DNA of 64,000 nucleotides from Micromonospora sp. FIMYZ51 (GTDB taxonomy: Bacteria; Actinomycetota; Actinomycetes; Mycobacteriales; Micromonosporaceae), in contig NZ_CP134706.1 in assembly GCF_038246755.1 (NCBI RefSeq), positions 1,302,001-1,366,000 of the forward strand, in the 5' to 3' direction. The notes below the pieces were generated by a model that saw nothing but the letters and a program-made list of their open reading frames with translations, was not told the DNA's origin and made no database searches. This document shows positions 26,473 through 34,621 of the stretch, piece by piece. How positions within the stretch are numbered: position 1 is the stretch's first letter; every line of letters starts with the position of its first letter. Made by a program: the position numbers and the translations under genes.

Positions 26473-27852
26473 ATGCGTTTCGTGTGGGCGCTTGTCGGAA
26501 TGCTGCTGCTGGCCGTCGGCACGACCGCGCTGGTCGGCGCGGCCACGCTCGGCCTGTTGACCGGCCGGGCCGCTCCCGACGGGGTGTTCACCGCGCAGGT
26601 CGAGACGGTGCGGACGCCCGGCCACGCGGTGGTGGTGACCGATCTGGACGCGCTGGTACGCCGCGAGGTGCCGTTCGCCCGGGGCGGATCGGCCCGGTTC
26701 CGGCTGGACGCCCGTACGCCCGACGGGCCGGCCTTCGTCGGGCTGGCCCCCGCCGCCGAGGCGCAGCGCTGGCTCGCGGCGGCACCGCACGCCGTGGTCG
26801 AGCGGATCACGCTGACCCGGGGTTCGCTGCCGGTCCGGCTGGCGCAGGTCCGCCCGGCGCAGGGCACCCCGCAGACCGTCCCGGCCGCCCCCGCCGCACA
26901 GACCTTCTGGGTACGCGCCGGCACCGGCGCACTTGAGTGGAGCCCCGCCGACCTGGCCGGCCGCGAGTTGAGCCTGGTGCTGATGCGTCCCGACGGCGGG
27001 GCCGACCTGGGCCTGGACCTGCGCGCCGAACTGCGCGCCGGTTGGGTGGCCCCGGCCACCTGGGGCTCACTGGCCGGCGGCGTCCTGCTGGTCATCCTCG
27101 CCGCACTGGTCCTGCTGCGGCCGATCCGTCCGCGCGAAGTGATCTTCGTGGTCGAGCCCGATCAGGTGCCGGTGCTCGCCGGCCGGCTCGGGGTGAGTTC
27201 GCTCAGCGGCCTGGGCACTGCGCCGTCACCGGGACCGCGCCGCCCGGCCGAGCGGCAACTGGTCTCCGTGGCCACCGCCGCCGCCCACCCCACCCCGTCC
27301 ATCGGCACCACCCCGTCCCCCAACCCCGCCCCACCCCTAGCCCCCGCCCCGGCCCCGCACCTCTCCCCGGCCCCGCACCTCGCCCCGGCCTCGCACCTGG
27401 GCCCGGCCTCGCACTTGGGCCCGGCCCCGCACTTGAGCCCGGCCCCGCACCTGGGCCCGGCCCCGCACCTGGGCCCGGCCCCGCACCTGGGCCCGGCCCC
27501 GCAAACGCCCACGGCGATCGCCCCGATCCCCCGCCCGGAAACCCTCGCCGACCTCCCCGCCCCCGAGCACCCCTCCGCCCACCCACCCCACCCCACTGAC
27601 CTCCCGCCACCACCTGCCTCGCCGATCTTGCACTTCTTGTCTCGACAAAAGCACTATAAGGGGCAAACCGGCGACCGAAAGTGCAAGATCGGCGAGGCGA
27701 GGCGAGGCGAGGGGAGGGAGGCGAGGCGCGGGGGCGAGGGAGGGCGAGGGAGGGCGGGCTCAGTGGGGAGGGGGTTTTGGGGAGGGGGTTGGTTGGGGGG
27801 ACTGGGTGGTCGGGGCGGTGCTCTCGGTACGCACCGGCAGGGTGACCAGTAG
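26473..27852 (+). CDS. Membrane protein with cytoplasmic PAPHLG hexapeptide repeats
   Basis: The N-terminus has two hydrophobic segments (about residues 3-30 and 195-215) around an extracytoplasmic domain of about 160 residues. I do not recognise the domain. After a short conserved-looking segment (REVIFVVEPDQVPVLAGRLG) the chain becomes Pro-rich, with eight units of the type PAPHLG/PASHLG and then a Gly/Arg tail. The ATG at 26473 has GGAGGGA upstream at 26457-26463. The last part (from about 27616) reads through a palindromic repeat and a purine-rich tract into the convergent gene, overlapping it by 93 bases, so the true C-terminus may have been extended by that insertion. Confidence 0.65.
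   Translation: MRFVWALVGMLLLAVGTTALVGAATLGLLTGRAAPDGVFTAQVETVRTPGHAVVVTDLDALVRREVPFARGGSARFRLDARTPDGPAFVGLAPAAEAQRWLAAAPHAVVERITLTRGSLPVRLAQVRPAQGTPQTVPAAPAAQTFWVRAGTGALEWSPADLAGRELSLVLMRPDGGADLGLDLRAELRAGWVAPATWGSLAGGVLLVILAALVLLRPIRPREVIFVVEPDQVPVLAGRLGVSSLSGLGTAPSPGPRRPAERQLVSVATAAAHPTPSIGTTPSPNPAPPLAPAPAPHLSPAPHLAPASHLGPASHLGPAPHLSPAPHLGPAPHLGPAPHLGPAPQTPTAIAPIPRPETLADLPAPEHPSAHPPHPTDLPPPPASPILHFLSRQKHYKGQTGDRKCKIGEARRGEGREARRGGEGGRGRAGSVGRGFWGGGWLGGLGGRGGALGTHRQGDQ
27349..27503 (+). repeat. 18-bp tandem repeat encoding PAPHLG units
   Basis: The unit CCGGCCCCGCACCTGGGC is repeated about 8.5 times with few changes, in phase with the reading frame, giving eight His-Leu-containing hexapeptides and a final degenerate unit (PAPQ). 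Confidence 0.92.
27616..27698. repeat. REP/MITE-like palindromic element (GATCTTGCACTT type)
   Basis: Perfect 20-base inverted arms, 27616-27635 (core CGCCGATCTTGCACTT) and 27679-27698, enclose 43 bases that are locally AT-richer. A second element of similar plan lies at 59628-59701. Such GATCTTGCAC-type palindromes are, to my recollection, dispersed in Micromonosporaceae intergenic regions. This copy sits in the reading frame of the repeat-bearing membrane protein. Confidence 0.8.
27698..27810 (+). other. G-tract-rich stretch between convergent genes
   Basis: The plus strand has a dense run of GGG and longer G-tracts (GAGGGAGGG, GGGGAGGGGG, GGGGAGGGGGTTGG) with little C. It could form G-quadruplexes. 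It covers the overlapping 3' ends of the two convergent genes. Confidence 0.6.
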
Positions 27853-29052
27853 CAGCAGGCAGAGCAGCACGTAGGTGTTGCGGAGCAGGAACTCCCAGGG
27901 CGTGCTGGTCGGCACCGGGGCGACACCGAAGTCGTAGAAGGAGACCACGCCGTACACGATGATCGCCGAGGTGCCGACGGCGAGCGTGCCCAGCCGGCGG
28001 CGCTGGCGGGCGCCGGTTTCGGTGCGCGGGTCGGTGCGCAGCGTCGCGTCGACCAGGATCACCACCGCGGGGATGAACCAGTAGATGTGGTGGGTCCAGG
28101 TGATCGGGCTGACCAGGGCCGCCACCAGGCCGGTCAGGGTCAGGCCGGTGAGGGCGTCCCCGGCGCGGGCGGCCCGTACCGCCCGCCACAGGCCGTATCC
28201 GGCGATGGCCGCGACCAGCGGCAGCCAGATCAGCCGGTTCGGCTCCTCCGGCGCGGTGAGCCGGCTCAGCAGCCCGAACAGTGACTGGTTGCCGGTGTAG
28301 TCGGTCCGGCCGACCCGGTCGGTGGCCCACAGCTCGTGCGTCCAGAACCGCCACGAGTCGCCGGGCGCGACCGCCGCGGCGAGCAGGGTCGCGGCGGCGG
28401 CGGTCGCGGCAGCCACCACCGCCGCCCGCCACCGCCGGGTCGCCAGCAGGTAGACCACGAAAATGCCGGGGAAGAGCTTGAGCGCCGTGGCCAGGCCGAT
28501 GCCCACCCCGGCCCACCTGCTGTTCTTGGGTACGGCGAAGAGCAGGTCGGCCAGGATCAGGACCACCAGCAGCATGTTGATCTGCCCGAAGGTGATGGTC
28601 TCCCTCGTGCTCTCCACCGCCAGCACGAGCAGTACCCCCACCACGAGGGTGAACAGGTGTGGCAGGCGGTGCCGGCGGATCACCGGGTCGAGTAGCCACT
28701 TCGTGCTGATCACCACGCCCAGCAGGGTCAACCCGGTGAAGATCACCACCGTCGCGCCGAGCTTCGGCAGGGCGAACGGCAGCAGCAGCAACGCGGCGAA
28801 CGGGGGATAGGTGAAATACAGCTCACCCTGCACCCGGTCCGGCTGGACGTAGTCGTAGAGCGGGTTGCCGGCGAGCCACCAGTCCATCGCCGCCATGTAG
28901 ATCTTCAGGTCGAAGAAGTTGTGCACCGTGCCCGGCAGGTACAGCGCCGGTAGCACCGCGGCCATCGCGAGCGCGCCCACCACTCGGCGTGCCGTACGGC
29001 TACCGGGGTCCTCGACGTCGACGGCGGAGGGTGTGGCGGGATCGGCGGGCAC
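27760..29052 (-). CDS. GT87 (DUF2029) family mannosyltransferase
   Basis: This protein of about 430 aa has about ten or eleven membrane helices and a GT-C fold. NFFDLKIYMAAMDWWLAGNPLYDYV contains the first-loop Asp used as catalytic base in polyprenyl-phosphate-mannose-dependent enzymes, quoted here in parts: FFDLKIYMAA and WLAGNPLYDY. YFTYPPFAALLLLP and ALKLFPGIFVVYLL are GT87 hallmarks. These enzymes add alpha-mannose to PIM/LM-type glycolipids or related glycans outside the membrane. The frame is open to 29358, but that part overlaps orn; the GTG at 29052 is the first start that does not. No clear Shine-Dalgarno is seen. Confidence 0.85.
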   Translation of the reverse strand: MPADPATPSAVDVEDPGSRTARRVVGALAMAAVLPALYLPGTVHNFFDLKIYMAAMDWWLAGNPLYDYVQPDRVQGELYFTYPPFAALLLLPFALPKLGATVVIFTGLTLLGVVISTKWLLDPVIRRHRLPHLFTLVVGVLLVLAVESTRETITFGQINMLLVVLILADLLFAVPKNSRWAGVGIGLATALKLFPGIFVVYLLATRRWRAAVVAAATAAAATLLAAAVAPGDSWRFWTHELWATDRVGRTDYTGNQSLFGLLSRLTAPEEPNRLIWLPLVAAIAGYGLWRAVRAARAGDALTGLTLTGLVAALVSPITWTHHIYWFIPAVVILVDATLRTDPRTETGARQRRRLGTLAVGTSAIIVYGVVSFYDFGVAPVPTSTPWEFLLRNTYVLLCLLLLVTLPVRTESTAPTTQSPQPTPSPKPPPH

Positions 29053-29125
29053 GGGAAAGACCCTAGCGGTCGGTGGCCCCGGCGGCGCGCAGCCACGAGG
29101 CTTGCGCTGCGCGTAGGCTGTCCCG

Positions 29126-29716
29126 GTGGCTGATCTTCTCGTCTGGATCGACTGTGAGATGACCGGGCTCGACCTGCGTGGCGACAAGCTGATCGAGGTC
29201 GCCGCCCTGGTCACGGACCCCGACCTCAACGTGCTCGGGGACGGGGTGGACGTGGTGATCCACGCCGACGACGCGGCGCTTGACGCCATGCCCGAGATCG
29301 TCCGGACGATGCACGCCAAGTCCGGGCTGACCGACGAGGTCCGGCGCTCCACGGTCACCCTGGCCGAGGCCGAGGACCTGGTGCTCGACTACGTCACCCG
29401 GCACGTCAAGGACCCGCGTACCGCTCCGCTCTGCGGCAACTCGATCGCCACCGACCGCGGGTTCATCGCCCGGGACATGCCCCGCCTCGACGCCCATCTG
29501 CACTACCGCATGATCGATGTCTCCTCCATCAAGGAGTTGTGTCGCCGCTGGTACCCGAGGGTGTACTTCGGGCAGCCGCAGAAGGGCCTGGCGCACCGCG
29601 CCCTGGCGGACATCCGGGAGAGCATCCGGGAGTTGGCGTACTACCGGCGCACCATCTTCGTACCGCTGCCCGGCCCCGACGTGGAGAGCGCCAAGGCCAT
29701 CGCGGCCGAGCTCTGA
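29126..29716 (+). CDS. orn: Oligoribonuclease
   Basis: This 196-aa DEDDh 3'-5' exonuclease degrades 2-5-nt RNA and the pGpG product of c-di-GMP breakdown. [11 protein letters not shown] gives the first Asp/Glu pair (residues 8 and 10), [12 protein letters not shown] the second Asp, and [11 protein letters not shown] the catalytic His/Asp. Length matches the family. GTG at 29126 begins the protein. It is divergent from the mannosyltransferase gene, with the two starts about 74 bases apart. Confidence 0.97.
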   Translation: MADLLVWIDCEMTGLDLRGDKLIEVAALVTDPDLNVLGDGVDVVIHADDAALDAMPEIVRTMHAKSGLTDEVRRSTVTLAEAEDLVLDYVTRHVKDPRTAPLCGNSIATDRGFIARDMPRLDAHLHYRMIDVSSIKELCRRWYPRVYFGQPQKGLAHRALADIRESIRELAYYRRTIFVPLPGPDVESAKAIAAEL

Positions 29717-29925
29717 GCCGCTGCCGGGCCGGCTACCTGGTGCCGGCTGGGGCACCGGGCCGGTGCCGCGCTGGTGAGGGGCGGCCCGAGCGATATCGGC
29801 AGGCGCACTGCGCTCAGGCCGGTGTCCGGAGGTCTCCGCGGGCAACCCGGTGGACGCGGTCGGCGGTGGTGGGGGTATGATTTCTCCGCACCCGCACCGG
29901 GCAATCGACCGGCGCGGTGGGCATG

Positions 29926-30001
29926 GTGGCTGTAGCTCAGTTGGCAGAGCACCGGGTTGTGGTCCCGGTTGTCGTGGGTTCAATTCCCATCAGTCACCCC
30001 A
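29926..30001 (+). tRNA. tRNA-His (anticodon GUG)
   Basis: The acceptor GTGGCTG pairs with CAGTCAC, the anticodon loop is TTGTGGT, the T-loop is TTCAATTC, and CCA is encoded at 29999-30001. The G at 29925 can serve as the extra G(-1) opposite the C discriminator, as expected for tRNA-His. Confidence 0.97.
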
Positions 30002-30005
30002 TCCG

Positions 30006-30032
30006 GCAGGCCCCCTCGTTGAGGGGGCCTGC
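30006..30032 (+). terminator. Terminator hairpin after tRNA-His
   Basis: GCAGGCCCCCTC and GAGGGGGCCTGC form a perfect 12-bp stem with a GTT loop, 5 bases after the encoded CCA. Only a short T-rich tail (GGCGTTTG) follows. Confidence 0.85.
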
Positions 30033-30054
30033 GGCGTTTGTGGCGGACCCGTAG

Positions 30055-30117
30055 CCGGCCGGGTAGGGGCGTTGGCCGGCCGGGTAGGGGCGTTGGCCGG
30101 CCGGGTAGGGAAATCGG
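30055..30117 (+). repeat. 21-bp tandem repeat, three copies
   Basis: The unit CCGGCCGGGTAGGGGCGTTGG occurs twice exactly and a third time with a changed end (GGGAAATCGG). It is intergenic, between tRNA-His and the L,D-transpeptidase terminator. Confidence 0.9.
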
Positions 30118-30118
30118 C

Positions 30119-30155
30119 CGTGGCGGCCTCCCTGCGTCGAGGAGAGGCCGCCACG
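30119..30155 (-). terminator. Terminator hairpin after L,D-transpeptidase 1
   Basis: CGTGGCGGCCTC (30119-30130) and GAGGCCGCCACG (30144-30155) form a perfect 12-bp stem with a 13-base loop, 10 bases past the stop of the minus-strand gene. Confidence 0.75.
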
Positions 30156-30164
30156 GGGCGGTGC

Positions 30165-31451
30165 TCAGGCGGTGGCGGTCTCGCTCGCCGACACGTCGGG
30201 ATCGGTCTCGTCGTCCGGTGCCGGTGCGTCCTCGGTCGGCTCGTACGGCAGGGCGCTGCCCTTGACGTACTCGTCCCAGCTGACGTTCCAGTCGGTCCAA
30301 CCGTTGCCGTTCGCCAGCTTGCGCTCGGTGCCCTTCACCACGATCGGGTCGCCGACCGTGGTGTTCTTGAACAGCCAGGCGCCGTTGGCCATCGAGACGT
30401 TCACGCAGCCGTGCGACACGTTCGTGCTGCCCTGCTGCCCCTCGGACCAGGGCGCGGCGTGGATGAACTCGCCACCCCAGGTCAACCGCTGGGCGTAGTC
30501 GATCTTCGTCCGGTAGCCGTCCTCGGGGCCCAACTCGTCGTACGTGTCGAAGACCGTCTTGCGCAGCTTCTCCATCACGACCATGGTGCCGCTGGAGGAG
30601 GGGGTGCTCTTCTTGCCCAGGCTGACCGGGATCGTCTTGATCGTCTTCCCGTCCCGAGTGACCACCATCCGCTTGGTCTTGTTGTCCACGGTCATCACGA
30701 GCTTGGGGCCGATCTTGATGTCGACGGTCAGGTCGGCCCGGCCGTACCAGCCGTCCCCCAACGGCAGGCCGCCGGCCTGCACCCGGTACGACACCTTGCT
30801 GCCGGCCTGCCAGAACTCCTTCGGCCGGTAGCGGACCTCGGTGGGGCTGACCCAGTGCCAGATGCCCTCCTGCGCCGGGGTCGAGGTCACCGTCATCCGC
30901 CGCTGAAGGTCGGCCCGGTACTTCTCGGGGATCTCCCGGCCGAACTTCACGATCAGTGGCATGGCCACCCCGACGGTCTGGTCGTCGCCGAGGAAGCTGC
31001 TGATCCGTACTTGCTTCTCCGGCTGCTTCATCACCGTGAACGCGCTGGTCGCGGTGGCCGGGCGGCCGTCGTCGCCGGTCGCGGTGACGGTGGCGGTGTA
31101 CGACTTGCCGTACTCCAGCGCCTTTGTCGGCAGCCAGCTCCTGCCGTCTGCGGCGAGGGTGCCCTCGACTGCCGTACCGTCCGCGCCGGTCAGCTCGACC
31201 GTGGTCTCCTGGGCCTGCTCGGCGGCGAAGGTGATCGCCGTGGCAGCGGGGACGTCCTTCGCGTCGGCGGCCGGCTCGCTGATGCTCACCGACGCCTTCG
31301 GTGCCGGCTCCTCGGCCCCGCCCTGCCAGCCCGGCCCCTGGTCGCCGCTCTTGCTGCCGCCGGTGCAGGCGGAGGTCAGCGCCAACGCCGCGGCGAGCAC
31401 TGCCGCGGCGAGTGCCCCCCGCCGCCGGTTGCGCTGGTCCCGAACTCGCAT
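30165..31451 (-). CDS. L,D-transpeptidase lipoprotein (Ig-like + YkuD)
   Basis: This 428-aa enzyme makes 3-3 peptidoglycan cross-links outside the membrane. The lipobox LTSAC (Cys29) follows a signal helix. Two Ig-like domains occupy about residues 55-250. The YkuD domain contains IPVSLGKKSTPSSSGTMVV, HAAPWSEGQQGSTNVSHGCV and the catalytic SHGCVNVS. The tail of about 55 residues includes conserved Trp blocks (GNGWTDWNVSW) and an acidic end. GAGGACACC precedes the ATG. It is a tandem paralogue of the next gene, in the same orientation, 237 bases apart. Confidence 0.95.
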   Translation of the reverse strand: MRVRDQRNRRRGALAAAVLAAALALTSACTGGSKSGDQGPGWQGGAEEPAPKASVSISEPAADAKDVPAATAITFAAEQAQETTVELTGADGTAVEGTLAADGRSWLPTKALEYGKSYTATVTATGDDGRPATATSAFTVMKQPEKQVRISSFLGDDQTVGVAMPLIVKFGREIPEKYRADLQRRMTVTSTPAQEGIWHWVSPTEVRYRPKEFWQAGSKVSYRVQAGGLPLGDGWYGRADLTVDIKIGPKLVMTVDNKTKRMVVTRDGKTIKTIPVSLGKKSTPSSSGTMVVMEKLRKTVFDTYDELGPEDGYRTKIDYAQRLTWGGEFIHAAPWSEGQQGSTNVSHGCVNVSMANGAWLFKNTTVGDPIVVKGTERKLANGNGWTDWNVSWDEYVKGSALPYEPTEDAPAPDDETDPDVSASETATA

Positions 31452-31688
31452 GGTGTCCTCACAGTCGTGGTCCGCTGCCCGTTCATGTCACAGACGCACC
31501 GGAAGTCCTACCCGTTGCGGAAGGTGAACTGAAACACGTGGGCGCGGATTGTCCGGATGGTGACAGGTCGGGCCGGTCCCAGCGAACCGGTCACCGGCCC
31601 GGACCGGCGGGCCTGCCCGGCGGGAACCGATCGGCGGGGGCCGACCGGGCGGGACCTGCCCCGGCTGGACCTGCCCGGTAGGGGCCGG

Positions 31689-32954
31689 TCACAGGGCCGG
31701 ACCGGCACCACCGTCCGGAACCGGCAGCGCGCTGCCCTTGACGAATTCCGCCCAACTCAGGTCCCACGCCGTCCAGCCGTTGCCCTGCGCCAGCTTACGC
31801 TCAGTGCCCTTGATGGTGATCGGGTCACCGATCTTCGTCCGCTGGAAGAGCCAGCGGGCGTTCGCCATCGACACGTTCACGCAGCCGTGCGAGACGTTCT
31901 CCTGCCCCTGCACGTGCTCCGACCAGGGCGCGGCGTGGATGTACTCGCCACCCCAGGTGAGCCGCTGGGCAAACTGGATGTCGGTGACGTAGCGGTTCTC
32001 CGGGTCCGGATCGTCCATCGTGTCGAAGACGGTGGCCTCCTTCTTCTCCATCACCACCAGGGTGCCGCTGGAGGAAGGGGTCTTCTTCTTGCCCAGGCTC
32101 ACCGGCAGCGTCTTGATCAGGTTCCCGTTCTCGTACACCCGCATCTGCTTGTCGGAGTTGGTCACCTTCATCTCGAAGGCGGAGCCGATCTTGGCAGTGG
32201 CCTTGCGGTCGACGTTGCCGAAGCGACCGTTGCTCAGCGGGATACCGGCCAACGCGATGCGTACGGTGAGCGTGGTGCCCGGCTTCCAGTACTCCGGCGC
32301 CCGGTAGTACGCCTGGGTGCCGTTGCTCACCCAGTGCCAGGCACCCGGCTGCGGCGGGTCGGTCTGCACGAACATCCGCTTCTGCACCTTGGCCCGGTCC
32401 TTCTTCGGGATGCCCGGGTGGAACTCCGCCACCACCGGCATCGCCACCCCGTACGTCTTGTCGTCGAAGAGGTAGAGCCCGGAGGTGATCATCGAGTTGG
32501 GCTTGGCCATCGTGGTGAACGTGCTGGTGCCCTCGCTGACCGCGCCGTCCGGCCCGGTTGCGGTGACCTTGGCGACGTAGGTGGTGGCCCACTTCAGCGG
32601 CGCCGCCGGAACCCAGGAGGAGCCGTCCGTACGCAGCTTCCCCTTGACCTCCTTGCCGTTCTCCGTGGTCAGCGTGACCTGCGACACCGTCGCCCCGTCC
32701 GGCAGCTTCGCGTTGATCTCCACGCTCACCGGCCGGTCCTTCGCGCCGTCGGCCGGGCTCACCTCCAGCGGCGGCCCACTCGACGACACCGGCTCGGCCG
32801 GCGTCCCCGGTGCCGCCGCCTCTCCGGTCGCACCAGGAGTGGCCCCGTCGACGAACTGGGCTCCGCCACCCTTCCCACCACAACCCGTCAGCGCCAGCGA
32901 CGCCACCAGAGTCAGGGTCCCCACCACTGCCCCAGCCCGCGCGAACCTGCCCAT
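31689..32954 (-). CDS. L,D-transpeptidase lipoprotein (Ig-like + YkuD), paralogue
   Basis: This protein of about 421 aa is organised like its neighbour: signal helix, lipobox LALTGC, Ig-like domains with TFTTMAKPNSM, and a YkuD domain with LPVSLGKKKTPSSSGTLVV and the active site SHGCVNVS. It lacks the acidic C-terminal tail and ends shortly after GNGWTAWDLSW. I chose ATG 32954 because of the GGGGTGGGG just before it; a GTG at 32975 is also in frame. Two copies side by side suggest gene duplication with some specialisation. Confidence 0.94.
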   Translation of the reverse strand: MGRFARAGAVVGTLTLVASLALTGCGGKGGGAQFVDGATPGATGEAAAPGTPAEPVSSSGPPLEVSPADGAKDRPVSVEINAKLPDGATVSQVTLTTENGKEVKGKLRTDGSSWVPAAPLKWATTYVAKVTATGPDGAVSEGTSTFTTMAKPNSMITSGLYLFDDKTYGVAMPVVAEFHPGIPKKDRAKVQKRMFVQTDPPQPGAWHWVSNGTQAYYRAPEYWKPGTTLTVRIALAGIPLSNGRFGNVDRKATAKIGSAFEMKVTNSDKQMRVYENGNLIKTLPVSLGKKKTPSSSGTLVVMEKKEATVFDTMDDPDPENRYVTDIQFAQRLTWGGEYIHAAPWSEHVQGQENVSHGCVNVSMANARWLFQRTKIGDPITIKGTERKLAQGNGWTAWDLSWAEFVKGSALPVPDGGAGPAL

Positions 32955-33141
32955 CCCCACCCCTGTCTCACGCACCTGGCGGACATCGTGCCCTATCGCT
33001 ACCTACCGGCATCAGCCAGTCCCAAACCTTATGCGGCGATTGCTCACGTATGTTCCGAAAAGCTCGTCCGAAGGGAGGAGCCCGGCATCGGATTGGAACC
33101 CGGTTCACCGGCCGTGCTAGTGTTCTCCCCGTTGTCAGCGA

Positions 33142-33217
33142 GCGCCGCTAGCTCAACTGGCAGAGCAGCGGACTCTTAATCCGCGGGTTCGGGGTTCGAG
33201 TCCCTGGCGGCGCACCA
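33142..33217 (+). tRNA. tRNA-Lys (anticodon CUU); attachment site attL
   Basis: The acceptor GCGCCGC pairs with GCGGCGC, the anticodon loop is CTCTTAA, the T-arm is GGGGTTCGAGTCCC, and CCA is encoded at 33215-33217. The 3' part from 33173 is repeated exactly at 59440-59484, marking the left end of an integrated element that kept the tRNA intact. Confidence 0.97.
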
Positions 33218-33323
33218 GCGAGCAAGGCCCTGACCTGGTACCTCTGTGCCGGTCGGGGCCTTCTTCGCGTACGCCGGTGGCGGGTGGTCGCTCTGTGGGT
33301 GCTCGGGAGCCGTTGGACCGACC
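33173..33323 (+). repeat. Direct repeat copy 1 (attL region)
   Basis: Bases 33173-33217 are identical to 59440-59484. One mismatch follows, then 65 identical bases (33219-33283), then a weaker match to about 33323. In total about 144 of 151 positions match. The repeat includes the hairpin behind the tRNA. Confidence 0.95.
33224..33262 (+). terminator. Terminator hairpin after tRNA-Lys
   Basis: AAGGCCCTGACC (33224-33235) can pair with GGTCGGGGCCTT (33251-33262) with one G-T pair, followed by CTTCG. The same hairpin is repeated behind the attR copy. Confidence 0.7.
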
Positions 33324-33416
33324 TGGACTGGTGGGGCAGGGGGCTGATGGCGGCAATTGCATCTTGGAGAAGCGCAGCTTCTTGACTGTCGGCTCGTCAG
33401 TGGGGTAAAGTGACCG

Positions 33417-33440
33417 CCATCTCGGCAAAGGTCGAGATGG
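33417..33440. promoter_or_regulatory. 8-bp inverted repeat in the leader of the LOTUS gene
   Basis: CCATCTCG and CGAGATGG are perfect arms around 8 bases. This lies in the 459-base gap between tRNA-Lys and the gene at 33677, which otherwise holds the repeat, terminator and a second hairpin. It could be an operator or RNA hairpin. Confidence 0.35.
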
Positions 33441-33618
33441 GCAATTGTAAGCATTGCTTGCGCTCCTCCGTATTGAAGGGGCGGTCCCGTCTTCGGGTGG
33501 CAGTTGTCGACGTAGGGGAGACCACGGGTAGGCACTCGTGCGACTCTCATCGGGATTCGGTTCGTCCGCCCCGATGCGTTGACGATGTCGGTGCCTGCAG
33601 CAGTGTGAGAAGCGTGCC

Positions 33619-33650
33619 TAACAGGAAGCCGATCTTTCGGCTTTCTGTTA
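33619..33650 (+). promoter_or_regulatory. Leader hairpin before the LOTUS gene
   Basis: TAACAGGAAGCCG and CGGCTTTCTGTTA pair over 13 positions (one G-T) around a 6-base loop, ending 26 bases before the GTG start. There is no T-run, so control of translation or RNA stability is more likely than termination. Confidence 0.45.
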
Positions 33651-33676
33651 AAGCACGTCACACTGAAAGGCATGAC

Positions 33677-34618
33677 GTGACCAATCTATCCCTACCTTCT
33701 GGCCTGTCGGCAGACCAGCGGCTGAGCCGCGAGAAGGCTTTCGGTCGGCTCATCGAGGTCGTCACCGAGATGCAACGCAGCGGCCGCTCCACGAAGTCGG
33801 CCGGCGTAAAACCACGACTGACGCAGTCGCTTGATGGCCGTTTCAATGAAGCCGACTACGGGTTCTCCACCTTCCGCGAGTTTCTGACCGCTGCGCAGCA
33901 GGCGGGCCTTATCGAACTGCGTACAGTCGGGCCGGGTCCGGACGTCGATGTGATCGTGCCTGACGAGTCGACGACGAGTACGGCAGTGCCCGCAGGGCGA
34001 ATCCGCCCCGATCTGTGGTCTACGTTCATGGACTGGTCGCCCGGTATCGAACGACTCTACGACCGTCGGGAGCAGCGAGCGCGGCGCCTGGTGCCAGCCT
34101 CCGATGCGGAGGATACTGACTCGGAAATGCGGGCGCTGCGCGAGGCGCGGACCAATGACCCCGATCGCTTTCTCAGGATCGATCCGGTTGTCCTGGCTAC
34201 CCAGCTTTCCTGGGCTCGGACCTTTGTCGCCAGTCTTGAGTCGACGATGGACCGGAAGCGGCTCACCGAAGACCTCAACACGGAGCGCCCGATGCAGGAA
34301 TTTACCCGCCGGATCCGCACGATGTCGATCGCCGGGGAGTGGGCGTCCTTCCGCAATCGACAAGTAGCCGACGTCATCCGAGCCTGGGCCGACAAGAATG
34401 AGATCAATCTCGATCCCTTCGCGCCTCCATCCACGCCGCCGGTCGCCATCGCTACACCCCGTACCTCCGCGACCCACGTGTCGCCAGTTGATGCGTACGG
34501 TCCGGCAGAGATCAATGTCAAGGCACTGCGGGCTCAAGTGAAGGATTTGGTCGACCGGATGACGGTGGAGGAGCTGCTCGCTCTGCCGTTCACACTTGGT
34601 CAGCTGTATCGGCGGTGA
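33677..34618 (+). CDS. LOTUS/OST-HTH-domain protein
   Basis: This 313-aa protein has residues 18-80 that match the LOTUS (OST-HTH) pattern: a helix LIEVVTEM, a basic linker, then RFNEADYGFSTFREFLTAA and LIEL, where GFSTFREFL is the typical core. LOTUS domains bind RNA, and in bacteria are often joined to NYN nucleases; no nuclease motif is seen here. The remaining 230 residues are mostly helical and polar with a C-terminal VKDLVDRMTVEELLALPF segment. The GTG at 33677 has GAAAGG six bases upstream; the longer open frame from 33410 lacks coding character. The next gene starts 3 bases after the stop, so the two form a unit. Confidence 0.72.
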   Translation: MTNLSLPSGLSADQRLSREKAFGRLIEVVTEMQRSGRSTKSAGVKPRLTQSLDGRFNEADYGFSTFREFLTAAQQAGLIELRTVGPGPDVDVIVPDESTTSTAVPAGRIRPDLWSTFMDWSPGIERLYDRREQRARRLVPASDAEDTDSEMRALREARTNDPDRFLRIDPVVLATQLSWARTFVASLESTMDRKRLTEDLNTERPMQEFTRRIRTMSIAGEWASFRNRQVADVIRAWADKNEINLDPFAPPSTPPVAIATPRTSATHVSPVDAYGPAEINVKALRAQVKDLVDRMTVEELLALPFTLGQLYRR

Positions 34619-34621
34619 CCC

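Noticed and set aside
27349..27503. CRISPR array
   Set aside because: The units are contiguous 18-mers in coding phase with no spacers. The 21-bp repeat at 30055 was rejected for the same reason.
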